Shown piece after piece: positions 1 to 7,654 of a stretch of 64,000 nucleotides of DNA; the first letter of the stretch is position 1; each line of letters starts with the position of its first letter. A program made the position numbers and the translations under genes. The notes under the pieces were generated by a model. The model made no database searches. It was not told where the DNA came from and worked only from the letters and a program-made list of their open reading frames with translations. The stretch spans positions 99,175 through 163,174 of the forward strand of contig JANQJW010000023.1 in NCBI GenBank assembly GCA_028281445.1, read 5' to 3'. The stretch comes from Planctomycetota bacterium. Lineage in GTDB: Bacteria; Planctomycetota; PLA2; JAEUHO01.

Positions 1-2
1 CA

Positions 3-302
3 AGGCTCATCCCGAGGGGCATTGCCAAGGGCAGATACGCTGGCGAGGTCGTTCGTGGCCTCATGCGGGAGCGCGTCGACTTGGAAGTCGCAGGCAAAAC
101 TGTGACCGTCAGTGCTCCGGCTCTCGGCATTCAGGGCGAGTTTCCTGCATTCGGGGGGCGCACGACTCGGATGGAGGTCGACGGAACGGAAGCCTTGTCG
201 CCGTTCTACCTCGAACTCGGCGGATTCGGTCATCTCACTGAGGGCGAGCTCCGAACTGGAAGCACGAGTTGGCGAGTTCATGCGGTACGCGCTAAGGACT
301 AG
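3..302 (+). CDS. C-terminal part of a truncated hypothetical gene
   Basis: The reading frame is open to the left edge of the window, so this is the end of a longer gene. About 99 residues are visible, ending at a TAG. An internal ATG at 63 could be a start, but the residues before it (LIPRGIAKGRYAG) read as normal protein. The visible part is rich in Gly and beta-prone (VDLEVAGKTVTVSAPALGIQG, then FYLELGGFGHL). I do not recognise the family. It lies 17 bases upstream of a second small gene on the same strand, so the two may be co-transcribed. Confidence 0.5.
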   Translation, partial: RLIPRGIAKGRYAGEVVRGLMRERVDLEVAGKTVTVSAPALGIQGEFPAFGGRTTRMEVDGTEALSPFYLELGGFGHLTEGELRTGSTSWRVHAVRAKD

Positions 303-319
303 ACGAAGGGAGAGAGAGC

Positions 320-661
320 ATGACGTGGCCTACATATGACGACGGAAGTGGCACAACGGTACTGGCGCGGCTTATGGCGATACAGTCACTGCTTCAACAG
401 TGCCAGGGGTACATTGACTCTCTGAAGGCGTCGACCATGCTCTGCATTCTCGAAGTGAGCGGCTCGAATCACAAGAGTTCAGGCGGGGAGCATGACAATG
501 ACCGGAAGTGCTATCGCGACTTGTATTATGGCCCGGCTATCACGATTCCGCCGAACAACGACGCGCGAGATCACGGCGCACATCAGTTCGTCGATGCTGC
601 CGTCAGGGCCCTCGAGAACGCCCTCGCTGAGCTGGAGCACACCGGAGGCGGAGGCGGCTAG
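320..661 (+). CDS. Small hypothetical protein (113 aa)
   Basis: The ATG is preceded by a purine-rich ribosome-binding stretch (GAAGGGAGAGAGAG). The protein starts MTWPTYDDGSGTT, has a helical segment around residues 14-35, four Cys residues, and a C-terminal helix rich in Ala, Leu and Glu that ends in a run of five Gly. There is no signal peptide or membrane segment and I recognise no domain. It follows the truncated gene on the same strand and converges with the large kinase gene, whose stop is 21 bases away. Confidence 0.5.
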   Translation: MTWPTYDDGSGTTVLARLMAIQSLLQQCQGYIDSLKASTMLCILEVSGSNHKSSGGEHDNDRKCYRDLYYGPAITIPPNNDARDHGAHQFVDAAVRALENALAELEHTGGGGG

Positions 662-682
662 ACTCTCGTTGCCACTTCGGGC

Positions 683-3600
683 TCACTTGACGCTCCACCG
701 ACGTCGTATTCGGTCTGCATCTTCACTAGGTCCGAGGACGAGGGCGTCACAGATCGCGGCAACTTGCTCTTCACAGGTAGCCGTTTCGGCCAGGGCACGC
801 AGTGCCGTCAACTGCAGCCACACGTGACCGCAGTCTGAAGCACGTTGGAATCCGGCACGAGCGGCCTGAGTGGCAGCGGCGAGGCGGCCAGCGCTGCAGG
901 CGACCCGTGACTCAATCAGCCTCTCGATAACTACACGATCAAGCTCATCGGTGGCACCTTGAGATCTACTGCGCCGCAGCCACACCTGTACGCGATCAAC
1001 GAGTCCAGAGTCCGCCGCCAGCCACGCGCGGATCAGGCGCCAAGCCGCACTCTGCCGGACATGTCGCATGGTTTCTCGAGGCGCTTCCGCCAGCATCTGG
1101 CGGACATCCCGCGTCCCGGCCGCGACGGCCAATGACAACGCCTGGAACAACTCAATCGTCAAGCGCGGCTCCAAGTCTCGCGAGGCCCGGATCAACTCGA
1201 CGAAAGCCTCCCGAGCTCTGTCTGGGTCGCCGACCCAGAGCTCGCGTAGCGCGACATGGATGGCAATTCTGGAGCGCCCGGCCGCATCGCCGGCCTCAGC
1301 CACGGTCTCCTTGGCTGCTGCGAGTACCTCGTCCGAGTCTCGAACGTCACCGCGCGCCAATAGGCATGAGGCGTGTCCAACCAAGCCATCGATGAGCGCC
1401 GCGGCGTAGGGGCTTGCCTCTAGCTTCGCGTGCGCCGCGCGATGAGTGCGTAGAGACATCTCCAACTGCCCCACCCGGGCCCGCAACTCGGCCAGTGCGA
1501 GCTGGGCATGCGCAGACTGAATCACTGCACCCTCCAGCTCTAGGCGCCTGACTTGCTTCGCGAGATCCTCGACGTCCTCGATCCGAGCACCCAGTGTGGA
1601 CCTAGCCAAGATCGCGTTTATGGCACTTGCGATGCCGTTGGTTCGGGTGCCGGCAGCGAGCGCCATTCGCGAGGCGCTCCAATAGAGCTGCTCAGCCTGC
1701 GGTGCGTTGCCGCGTCGCAGGTGGACAGAAGCCAATTGGTCAAGGGCCGACGAACGCTGCTCGTCCAGGTCGTGGGCGGCGTACATGTCATGTGCCATGC
1801 TCAAGTAAGACTCAGCGGCCTGGAGGTCTCCCAGCCTCTTGGCGCGCACCCCGAGGAGGTACGCAGCGAGTCCGAGTTCGCGCCCAGGCGGCAAGGCACG
1901 AAGAGCGGCTTCCATCACATCTGGCTCGATAGAACTAGCGCCATTCCGATAGTAGCGAATGCTGGTACGCTCGACTTCGCCTATCCATCGAGTCAGGGTA
2001 TCTCCTTCTTCAAGAGCACGCTTGAGTATCGCGTCGAACGTCTCCTCCAAACCCGCGTAGTTCCCGGCATCGGCGAAGGCATGTGAGGCGCGCAGCATCA
2101 GTCTGCGGTACTGATACGCGGTGCCGGCTGCGACCTGGCCCGGTACAAGCGCCGCCGCCCGCATGAGCCGCACAGTGCGATGGATCTCCTGTCGCCTCGC
2201 AGCCTCCAGTGCAGCCCTCGCAAGAAGAGGTTGTGCGCGCTCCGACTGACCAGCGAGAAGCCAGTGGGTTCCGTGCCGTTCACTCTCCGCGGATTTGATG
2301 CGAGCCAGATGTTCAGCGAACGCGCGATGAATTTCTAAGCGAAGCGTATCGGGGAGTGCCTCGCGCACGGATTCCTGCACGAGTGCGTGGCGAAAGACGT
2401 ACCCGCCTCGATGCCCGTGAAGGAGCCCCCCTCCATCTGAGGTGCGCTGAAGTAGGCGAAGTACCTCGAGGAGAGGGAGTCCCAAGATCTGCGACAGGCC
2501 CGCGGAGTCGATCTGAAGGCCATCGACAGATGCAAACTCAACGACTTCGCGCGCACGGGGCTCCAGGTCCGCCAGCCGCGCGTGCACCGTCTGGCGAAGC
2601 CCTGACGGGACGAGTGACGGATCCCAAGTGCGCGCGGGACAGAGCTCGTTTGCGCGAATGGATATCTCTTTGCGTTCGACCGCAAGGTGCGCCACCTGTA
2701 GGAGGTACAATGGATGCCCGGCGGCTTGCTCGATGAGATCGGCCGCCAGCGCCGGGTGCACGGCCTCCACGTCGAACTCTGCTCTGAGAAGGTTGAGGGA
2801 TTCGTGAGCCGACAGGCCAGCTAGCTCGATCAGTATCGGGGGCGGGTCCCATTCACAGAGAGCGGAACTCGGACCACTCCCGGGTCGTTCCGTGAGAATG
2901 AACAGAATGGGATGGTTGCTGAGATCCTGCATGAGGGATCTGACGAAGTGCCTCTCCGGCTTGCTCAACTGGTGCACGTCTTCCAGTACGACGAGAACGT
3001 GACCACGTACTTCCCGTAGGCCGGCAACACACTCGAAACCATCGCGACCCACGCTCCGCGATTCGACGGGACCGGCGCCGCCCGACAGCACCTCGCGCAG
3101 CCGTGACCGGACGTCTGCCAAGCTCGGCCTTGGCTGAATCGCTGCGAAGTTGAGACCAGCAGCAAGCCGAACCACCGCGCCAACTAGCGCAGACTTGCCC
3201 ATGCCTGCCTCGGCCCTGATGACCGCCGTCTTGGCGCCCGTGTCCAATGCGCCTAGCAATGCGGTGATCTTCTCAAGATCTGATTGGCGCCCAACAAAGA
3301 CGCCACTGCTCTCGCGCCGACCCGCGGCGGGCTTGACTTGACTTGGTCGTCGCATGGTGCTGGCCAAGTCAGACGCTGAAGCCGCGCGTTCAAGTGGGTC
3401 CCGGTGCAGGCTCGTCCAGAGAATGGCCCGAAGCGTCGCATCCGCCTCGCGAGGGGGATCGAGTGGGGCTCCATGCAGAATCTCGAGGAACACCGAGCGG
3501 AGGGTACTCGCCTTGATGGGATGCTCACCGGCAACAAGTTCATAGGCGACGAGGCCGACCGCCCACACATCTGACGCAGGAGTCAGCGGCTCCTCACGGA

Positions 3601-4312
3601 GTAGTTCGGGCGCCATGTAGAGTGGTGTTCCACGTATGCCATCACCCGTACGCAACTGTACTTCGGCCATGTTCAGGCCAAGTCCGAAGTCGGTGAGCTT
3701 CAGGCAACCTCGGGAAGTAAACATGACGTTATCGGGCTTGATGTCACCATGCACGATGCCTGCCTCGTGCGCCGCCGCCAGCCCATCTACCAGTTGGCTG
3801 ACACAGTCCAGCACCGCTCTGTGATCGAGTTTTCCAATGGCCATTCGCTCACGGAGCGTCATGCCATCGACGTACTCCATCTCGATGGCCCAGCCGTCGA
3901 CCAGTTCGTGAAGCTGGTGCAAGGCCACCACGTTCGGATGCTGGAGAGACGCGACGAGTCGCGCCTCGTTCAAGACGCGATCCGCGTCACCTCGGGACCT
4001 TGAGCCACTAGGCACGACTTTCAGAGCCACGCGGCGCCCGAGAACAGTGTCGTCTGCTCGGTAAACTGTGCCGAATGCACCCTGTCCCACTTCCTCGACA
4101 ATTCGGAGATTCTTGAACTGCTCGCCGGAACCAATTGAATCCAGCCGCGGACGATCAGGGTCCATAGCCGAGATCGTACAGGGTTCTCGTTCCGCGCAGG
4201 TCGGCTCGTCTGGCGGCGTGATCAGTTTCTCGCCGCTCCAACTCGCGGGAGCAGCGTCGAGGTTCATCACGCGCAGCACCGCCGACACCACGGTTGCCTC
4301 GGTGCTGGTCAT
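683..4312 (-). CDS. Ser/Thr protein kinase fused to AAA-type ATPase and helical-repeat region (PknK-like)
   Basis: This is a signalling protein of about 1209 aa. An N-terminal kinase domain has a Gly loop (GQGAFGTVYRA), an ATP-binding Lys (VALKVV), a catalytic loop reading HGDIKPDN, DFG, and an APE-type motif (MAPELL). A VFVGR start and a Walker A motif (AEAGMGKSA) follow, then a Walker B-like LVVLED, and then some 600 residues of Ala/Leu-rich helices of TPR/MalT type. This layout is known from PknK and related kinase-STAND ATPase proteins, which act as cytoplasmic regulators. The catalytic loop has Gly where RD kinases have Arg, so it is a non-RD kinase. The start is uncertain: the ATG at 4312 was chosen, and an in-frame GTG at 4411 would add 33 residues with no better ribosome-binding site. 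No transmembrane segment is visible. Confidence 0.88.
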   Translation of the reverse strand: MTSTEATVVSAVLRVMNLDAAPASWSGEKLITPPDEPTCAEREPCTISAMDPDRPRLDSIGSGEQFKNLRIVEEVGQGAFGTVYRADDTVLGRRVALKVVPSGSRSRGDADRVLNEARLVASLQHPNVVALHQLHELVDGWAIEMEYVDGMTLRERMAIGKLDHRAVLDCVSQLVDGLAAAHEAGIVHGDIKPDNVMFTSRGCLKLTDFGLGLNMAEVQLRTGDGIRGTPLYMAPELLREEPLTPASDVWAVGLVAYELVAGEHPIKASTLRSVFLEILHGAPLDPPREADATLRAILWTSLHRDPLERAASASDLASTMRRPSQVKPAAGRRESSGVFVGRQSDLEKITALLGALDTGAKTAVIRAEAGMGKSALVGAVVRLAAGLNFAAIQPRPSLADVRSRLREVLSGGAGPVESRSVGRDGFECVAGLREVRGHVLVVLEDVHQLSKPERHFVRSLMQDLSNHPILFILTERPGSGPSSALCEWDPPPILIELAGLSAHESLNLLRAEFDVEAVHPALAADLIEQAAGHPLYLLQVAHLAVERKEISIRANELCPARTWDPSLVPSGLRQTVHARLADLEPRAREVVEFASVDGLQIDSAGLSQILGLPLLEVLRLLQRTSDGGGLLHGHRGGYVFRHALVQESVREALPDTLRLEIHRAFAEHLARIKSAESERHGTHWLLAGQSERAQPLLARAALEAARRQEIHRTVRLMRAAALVPGQVAAGTAYQYRRLMLRASHAFADAGNYAGLEETFDAILKRALEEGDTLTRWIGEVERTSIRYYRNGASSIEPDVMEAALRALPPGRELGLAAYLLGVRAKRLGDLQAAESYLSMAHDMYAAHDLDEQRSSALDQLASVHLRRGNAPQAEQLYWSASRMALAAGTRTNGIASAINAILARSTLGARIEDVEDLAKQVRRLELEGAVIQSAHAQLALAELRARVGQLEMSLRTHRAAHAKLEASPYAAALIDGLVGHASCLLARGDVRDSDEVLAAAKETVAEAGDAAGRSRIAIHVALRELWVGDPDRAREAFVELIRASRDLEPRLTIELFQALSLAVAAGTRDVRQMLAEAPRETMRHVRQSAAWRLIRAWLAADSGLVDRVQVWLRRSRSQGATDELDRVVIERLIESRVACSAGRLAAATQAARAGFQRASDCGHVWLQLTALRALAETATCEEQVAAICDALVLGPSEDADRIRRRWSVK

Positions 4313-4411
4313 TCGATCTCTGTAGCGCGCCACTTGCGGAGCGACGCGGGACGGCACCACTTGGCCGTCGCAGAGGATCGGGTCCCCCTGAGTCTCAGCG
4401 CTGGGATCCAC

Positions 4412-4768
4412 AGCGGTGATCGACCGAGTACAGGTCTCGTGTCAGCAACCGCGTCAGCATGTCCAACGCGACGTTCAGAATCGCACGTTTCGGGCGCGTA
4501 TTCGTACGTTCTTGCTCGGCGCAGAAGTAGCGCGTACGATGCCATCGACGCGAGATAACAGGCGTTTCATCGCTTCGAACGGCGCGGATTCAAAATCCCC
4601 CGCCCTTAACGGGCTTGTGGGTTCGAGTCCCACCTCCGGCACCACGCCACCACCGTGTGACCCGGGGGTCGCCGTGACTCTCGTAGTCCTGGGCGCAGTG
4701 GTGTTAATCGTCGATCAGCGTCCTGGGCGAGACGATGACTCGGCAGAGAGCCCTGTCATTTCAACGTG
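4412..4768. other. Intergenic stretch carrying a tRNA-Leu 3' half
   Basis: No convincing coding sequence is visible. The only recognisable element is the tRNA-Leu 3'-half copy. The flanks on either side of it share no obvious similarity with the flanks of the other two copies. Confidence 0.6.
4586..4644 (+). repeat. tRNA-Leu(CAA) 3'-half, copy 1 (putative att scar)
   Basis: The sequence reads as the 3' half of a class II tRNA: an anticodon arm with loop TTCAAAA (anticodon CAA), a variable arm (GCCC/GGGC stem), a T arm (GTGGG TTCGAGT CCCAC), then the acceptor strand CTCCGGC and ACCA. The 5' acceptor strand (expected GCCGGAG) and D arm are absent upstream, so it cannot be a working tRNA. It matches two other copies in the window in the same orientation. 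Tyrosine-recombinase elements that integrate in tRNA genes leave such 3' halves behind. Confidence 0.85.
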
Positions 4769-6181
4769 TCACGGCGCCGCGTGCCCGCGCAGCTCACGAC
4801 GCCGACTCGGGACGAACGAGAGCCGGCTCGTCTCAGCTCTCACTCGCCTGAACTTCCGATCGAGCGCCTCGGACGGATAGTGGTAGTAGGGTGCGTACAG
4901 CGCTCGGTCTGATCGTACTCGCGCTACGCACTCCGCATAGCCAGGTTCGCCGCTGAACGAACGCAACGGGCGATCGCCACAGATGTCGAGCGGTACGTCC
5001 TCGTCGAAGCGGAGCGTGTGCCCGAAGTCAGTGTAGATGGGCGTTGCTCGCGTTGGACAGAGGAAGTGCATCTGGGTCTGGACGCCGTATCGGCGGCCTT
5101 CGGAGAGGCGGGCGACGTCGCCCGCGAGGGCCAAGGTTTCTAGGAACTCGTCGTACGACTCATCCGGATAGCCCCAGATGTAGGAAGCCGTCGCGTTGAA
5201 GTACCGCAGGGACTCGCCGACGACTTCAAGGACCTTCTCTCGCGACAGCCTCTTGTTGATCCGTTTCCACATGAGTTCCGACCCTGTGTCGATTCCGAAG
5301 AACACCATTCGACACCCTGCGGCAGCCATGGCTTCCATCATCTCGCCGTCGAGAGTGTCTATGCGCGAAAAGCACGACCATCGAACGGCCGGCGTGCGTG
5401 TCTCCATTTCCCTGCACAAGTCCAGCACGCGGGCCTTGTTGATGGTGAACGTATCGTCGATGAAGTCGACCCGCGCGTTCCGCGACAGTTTCGTCGACAC
5501 CTCGACCTCTCGGATCACGTCTGCGATCGACCGATAGGCCACGCGCCGGCCCCACATCGTGATGATCTCGCAGAACGAACAGTCAAAAGGACAACCACGC
5601 GATCCGACGATCGGCTGTCGGGTGTAGTCGGTCATCTGAACTCTGGAGCGCAACGGCCAAGGGAGGCCGTCCAGGTCGGCGATGCGGTTCGGTGAAGGAC
5701 AGTCGATCGTGCCGTCCGGCAGTCGCCGGCAGATGCCGGGGCCCGCAGGCGTCGATCCGGCGGTGACACTTCGTGCGATGTTGACGAGGGCTTCCTCGCC
5801 CTCGCCGCGCACGACGAGGTCCACCGCATCGCACTGCTCTAGGATCCTCTTCTCGTTTCCGTTCACTCCCGGCCCGCCGAGTACCACCAGTCGGTCGCGC
5901 ACGGCAGAGCGTGTCCGATCGAGAGCGCACATCACCATGGGCAGCGCATTCGCGAAGAGTGAAATGCCGAGCACCTCAGAGCGGACGCTCGACAAGACGC
6001 GGGCGAGGCCCTCAACGTCGAACCACCCTGTGTCGGGGCGCCCATGAAAGTCGATCACCTGAGAGTCGTGGCCGGATTCATGAAGCGCGGCCGCGAGATA
6101 GAGCGGCCCGATCGGAGGGAAGTCTCCCTTTCTTCCGGAGATCCTGCACGAGACCAGCGTCACGTCCGCCTGCTTCCGCAT
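4769..6181 (-). CDS. B12-binding-domain radical SAM protein
   Basis: About 470 aa. The N-terminal part (to about residue 150) looks like a cobalamin-binding fold (PPIGPLYLAAAL, then VLGISLFANALP and VVLGGPGVNG), as in class B radical SAM enzymes. The radical SAM core follows, with the cluster motif GCPFDCSFC and strands such as FIDDTFTINK and IWGYPDES. Family members catalyse methylations, ring closures and other radical steps. The ATG at 6181 was chosen because it begins right before the conserved fold and follows a GAGGGAATGAG stretch; an in-frame ATG 25 codons upstream overlaps the divergent gene. It is divergent from the JmjC-like gene across 74 bases. The substrate is unknown; in context a peptide or sugar-peptide intermediate is plausible. 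Confidence 0.88.
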   Translation of the reverse strand: MRKQADVTLVSCRISGRKGDFPPIGPLYLAAALHESGHDSQVIDFHGRPDTGWFDVEGLARVLSSVRSEVLGISLFANALPMVMCALDRTRSAVRDRLVVLGGPGVNGNEKRILEQCDAVDLVVRGEGEEALVNIARSVTAGSTPAGPGICRRLPDGTIDCPSPNRIADLDGLPWPLRSRVQMTDYTRQPIVGSRGCPFDCSFCEIITMWGRRVAYRSIADVIREVEVSTKLSRNARVDFIDDTFTINKARVLDLCREMETRTPAVRWSCFSRIDTLDGEMMEAMAAAGCRMVFFGIDTGSELMWKRINKRLSREKVLEVVGESLRYFNATASYIWGYPDESYDEFLETLALAGDVARLSEGRRYGVQTQMHFLCPTRATPIYTDFGHTLRFDEDVPLDICGDRPLRSFSGEPGYAECVARVRSDRALYAPYYHYPSEALDRKFRRVRAETSRLSFVPSRRRELRGHAAP

Positions 6182-6207
6182 CTCATTCCCTCGTGAGTCC
6201 ACACGAT

Positions 6208-6247
6208 GATACCAAGCGAGTGGCTGACGGGCCGCGCAGTTGGTATC
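6208..6247. promoter_or_regulatory. Inverted repeat in a divergent promoter region (candidate operator)
   Basis: GATACCAA at 6208-6215 and TTGGTATC at 6240-6247 are perfect 8-base inverted arms separated by 24 bases. They fill most of the 74-base gap between the divergent radical SAM gene and the JmjC-like gene. The spacing and placement suit a dimeric regulator controlling both directions. This is inference from symmetry only; no matching regulator gene is obvious nearby. Confidence 0.35.
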
Positions 6248-6255
6248 CTCATGCA

Positions 6256-7176
6256 ATGCGCGGTACTGCGGGTTGTGTGCGCAGAGTCTCTTTCGTCAAC
6301 GCGCTGGACTTCGAGCGCGAGTACGTCAGGCGCGGGCGGCCCGTCGTTGTCGAGGGAGCCGTCCGCGATTGGTCCGCCGTGCGCCTATGGCGCCGAACGG
6401 ACTACCTACGCGCCCGTGTCGGCCACCGCTGTGTCCCCGCGCTACTTGGCGCCCGCCCCGGGGGGCAGGCGCGAGGCGTGTCGGTACTGATGTCTGAGTT
6501 CTTGGACTACCTGGAATCCAAACGTGCTAGCCGCGGATCGGTCTACTTGAGTGATGTACTGGTCAAGATCGATCTACCTGAACTGCTGCCGGACCTCGGG
6601 ACGCCTCCATTCCTGGGTCGACTGAGCCACGGCACCGAGTCCGAGGAAGTCAACCGCTATCGGACGCTCTTCCTGGGAGCGGGGAGTTACTCGCAGATTC
6701 ACATGCATCCATGGACTCTTGCGCTGAGCTGCCAGATCGTAGGAAGGAAGGAGTTCTTGCTGTTTCCGCCAAGCGAAGCCCGAAGACTCTATCCGGGGAA
6801 GCCGTGGGGCGAGACGTTCTCGGACCACGGACTATGCAGCCGAGTGGACGCGAACAATCCGGATCTCGACCGGTTTCCGCGGTTCGCTCGGGCAGCATCG
6901 CTCGGTTGCACGCTCACCCCCGGCGACATGCTCTACATTCCGAATCACTGGTGGCATGCCGTTTGGGGGCATGATCGAAACGCCACTGTCGTATGCGCCT
7001 ATCCGACCTCCATCTGGCAGCAGCTTCGCAATCCAGGACATGCCCTGCGGGCGGCAACGTTCTGGCTTGCAAGGCGGTGCGGACGCAGACGCATGCCAAC
7101 GAGAGCAACGCGCGAAGCAGAACCGCTGAAGCCCACGCTGCGACTCGCGAGTCGCGCCGGCAATAGAGCGACATGA
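6256..7176 (+). CDS. JmjC/cupin_8-like oxygenase
   Basis: 306 aa. The fold is recognisable from RPVVVEGAVRDW near the N-terminus, the core strands YSQIHMHPWT (about 145-154) and CQIVGRKEFLLFPP, and the C-terminal GDMLYIPNHWWHAVW (about 223-237). Members of this family are Fe(II)/2-oxoglutarate oxygenases that hydroxylate amino-acid side chains in proteins or peptides. The usual metal triad is H-x-D/E...H; here the first pair is H149-x-H151, with H234 as the distal ligand, so the carboxylate ligand seems replaced by His. The Arg-rich tail after about residue 270 is not part of the fold. The gene begins the rightward half of the cluster and precedes the small peptide gene, which suggests the peptide as substrate. 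Confidence 0.82.
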   Translation: MRGTAGCVRRVSFVNALDFEREYVRRGRPVVVEGAVRDWSAVRLWRRTDYLRARVGHRCVPALLGARPGGQARGVSVLMSEFLDYLESKRASRGSVYLSDVLVKIDLPELLPDLGTPPFLGRLSHGTESEEVNRYRTLFLGAGSYSQIHMHPWTLALSCQIVGRKEFLLFPPSEARRLYPGKPWGETFSDHGLCSRVDANNPDLDRFPRFARAASLGCTLTPGDMLYIPNHWWHAVWGHDRNATVVCAYPTSIWQQLRNPGHALRAATFWLARRCGRRRMPTRATREAEPLKPTLRLASRAGNRAT

Positions 7177-7371
7177 CCTAAGTCCTCGTCGTTCGTCGTT
7201 GCCTACGTGCTACGCTCCCATACGTGGGATGAAGCATGTGAGACGAGATGCCCCGAAACGCCTTCCTGGACCGTGCGCGTCGAGGCGGTTCGGCACCGCG
7301 CGCCCCCGTCCTCGTTCCGCGCTACCTACGCGGGAGGCTGCGGCCGACCGCATGATCCGATCGGAGAGAAA

Positions 7372-7563
7372 ATGGGACCTGTAACCATCATCATCTCGTT
7401 CACGCCCGAACAGCTTGCGGAGATTCAGTCGATGCTCAACAGCGAGCATTCGATGATCCAGGTGGACCTGCCCGAGTTCACCGAGCCCGGGCCGGTCGTG
7501 CCTGCAGAGATGCTCGTGGGCACCATGGCTGGGCCCGCGTACCACGCGCCCGATAGCTGGTAG
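7372..7563 (+). CDS. Candidate RiPP precursor peptide (63 aa)
   Basis: The ATG follows GGAG with a five-base gap. The N-terminal half is amphipathic (TIIISFTPEQLAEIQSML) and leader-like. The C-terminal half is Pro/Gly-rich with Met, His, Tyr and Trp (LPEFTEPGPVVPAEML, then AGPAYHAPDSW at the end). There are no Cys residues, signal peptide or membrane segment. It lies directly between a JmjC-like oxygenase gene and a SPASM-type radical SAM gene, the usual place for the substrate gene of a ribosomally made, post-translationally modified peptide. I know no family with this sequence. It could instead be a small non-substrate protein. An in-frame extension upstream to 7207 lacks a comparable ribosome-binding site. 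Confidence 0.6.
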   Translation: MGPVTIIISFTPEQLAEIQSMLNSEHSMIQVDLPEFTEPGPVVPAEMLVGTMAGPAYHAPDSW

Positions 7564-7622
7564 CCCTCTAGCACCAAGCCTCCGTCTTCTCCGGGGGCAT
7601 CCAGATTCTGCGTCCTGCCGGG

Positions 7623-7640
7623 TCGGGCTCGAAGGCCCGA
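7623..7640 (+). terminator. Hairpin between peptide gene and radical SAM gene (possible partial terminator)
   Basis: TCGGGC and GCCCGA form a perfect six-base stem around a six-base loop, 60 bases after the peptide gene stop and 15 before the next start. There is no T tract, so it is not a textbook intrinsic terminator. In peptide clusters such hairpins can give more precursor mRNA than enzyme mRNA, or protect the 3' end of the precursor message; that is inference. Confidence 0.3.
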
Positions 7641-7654
7641 TTGGGGGTGCGCTC

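Noticed and set aside
4586..4644. Functional tRNA-Leu gene
   Set aside because: The D arm and the 5' acceptor strand GCCGGAG are not present upstream of this or the other two copies, so no cloverleaf can form.
5911..6255. N-terminal extension of the JmjC-like gene
   Set aside because: It is antisense to the radical SAM gene and Arg-rich; the fold starts right after the ATG at 6256.
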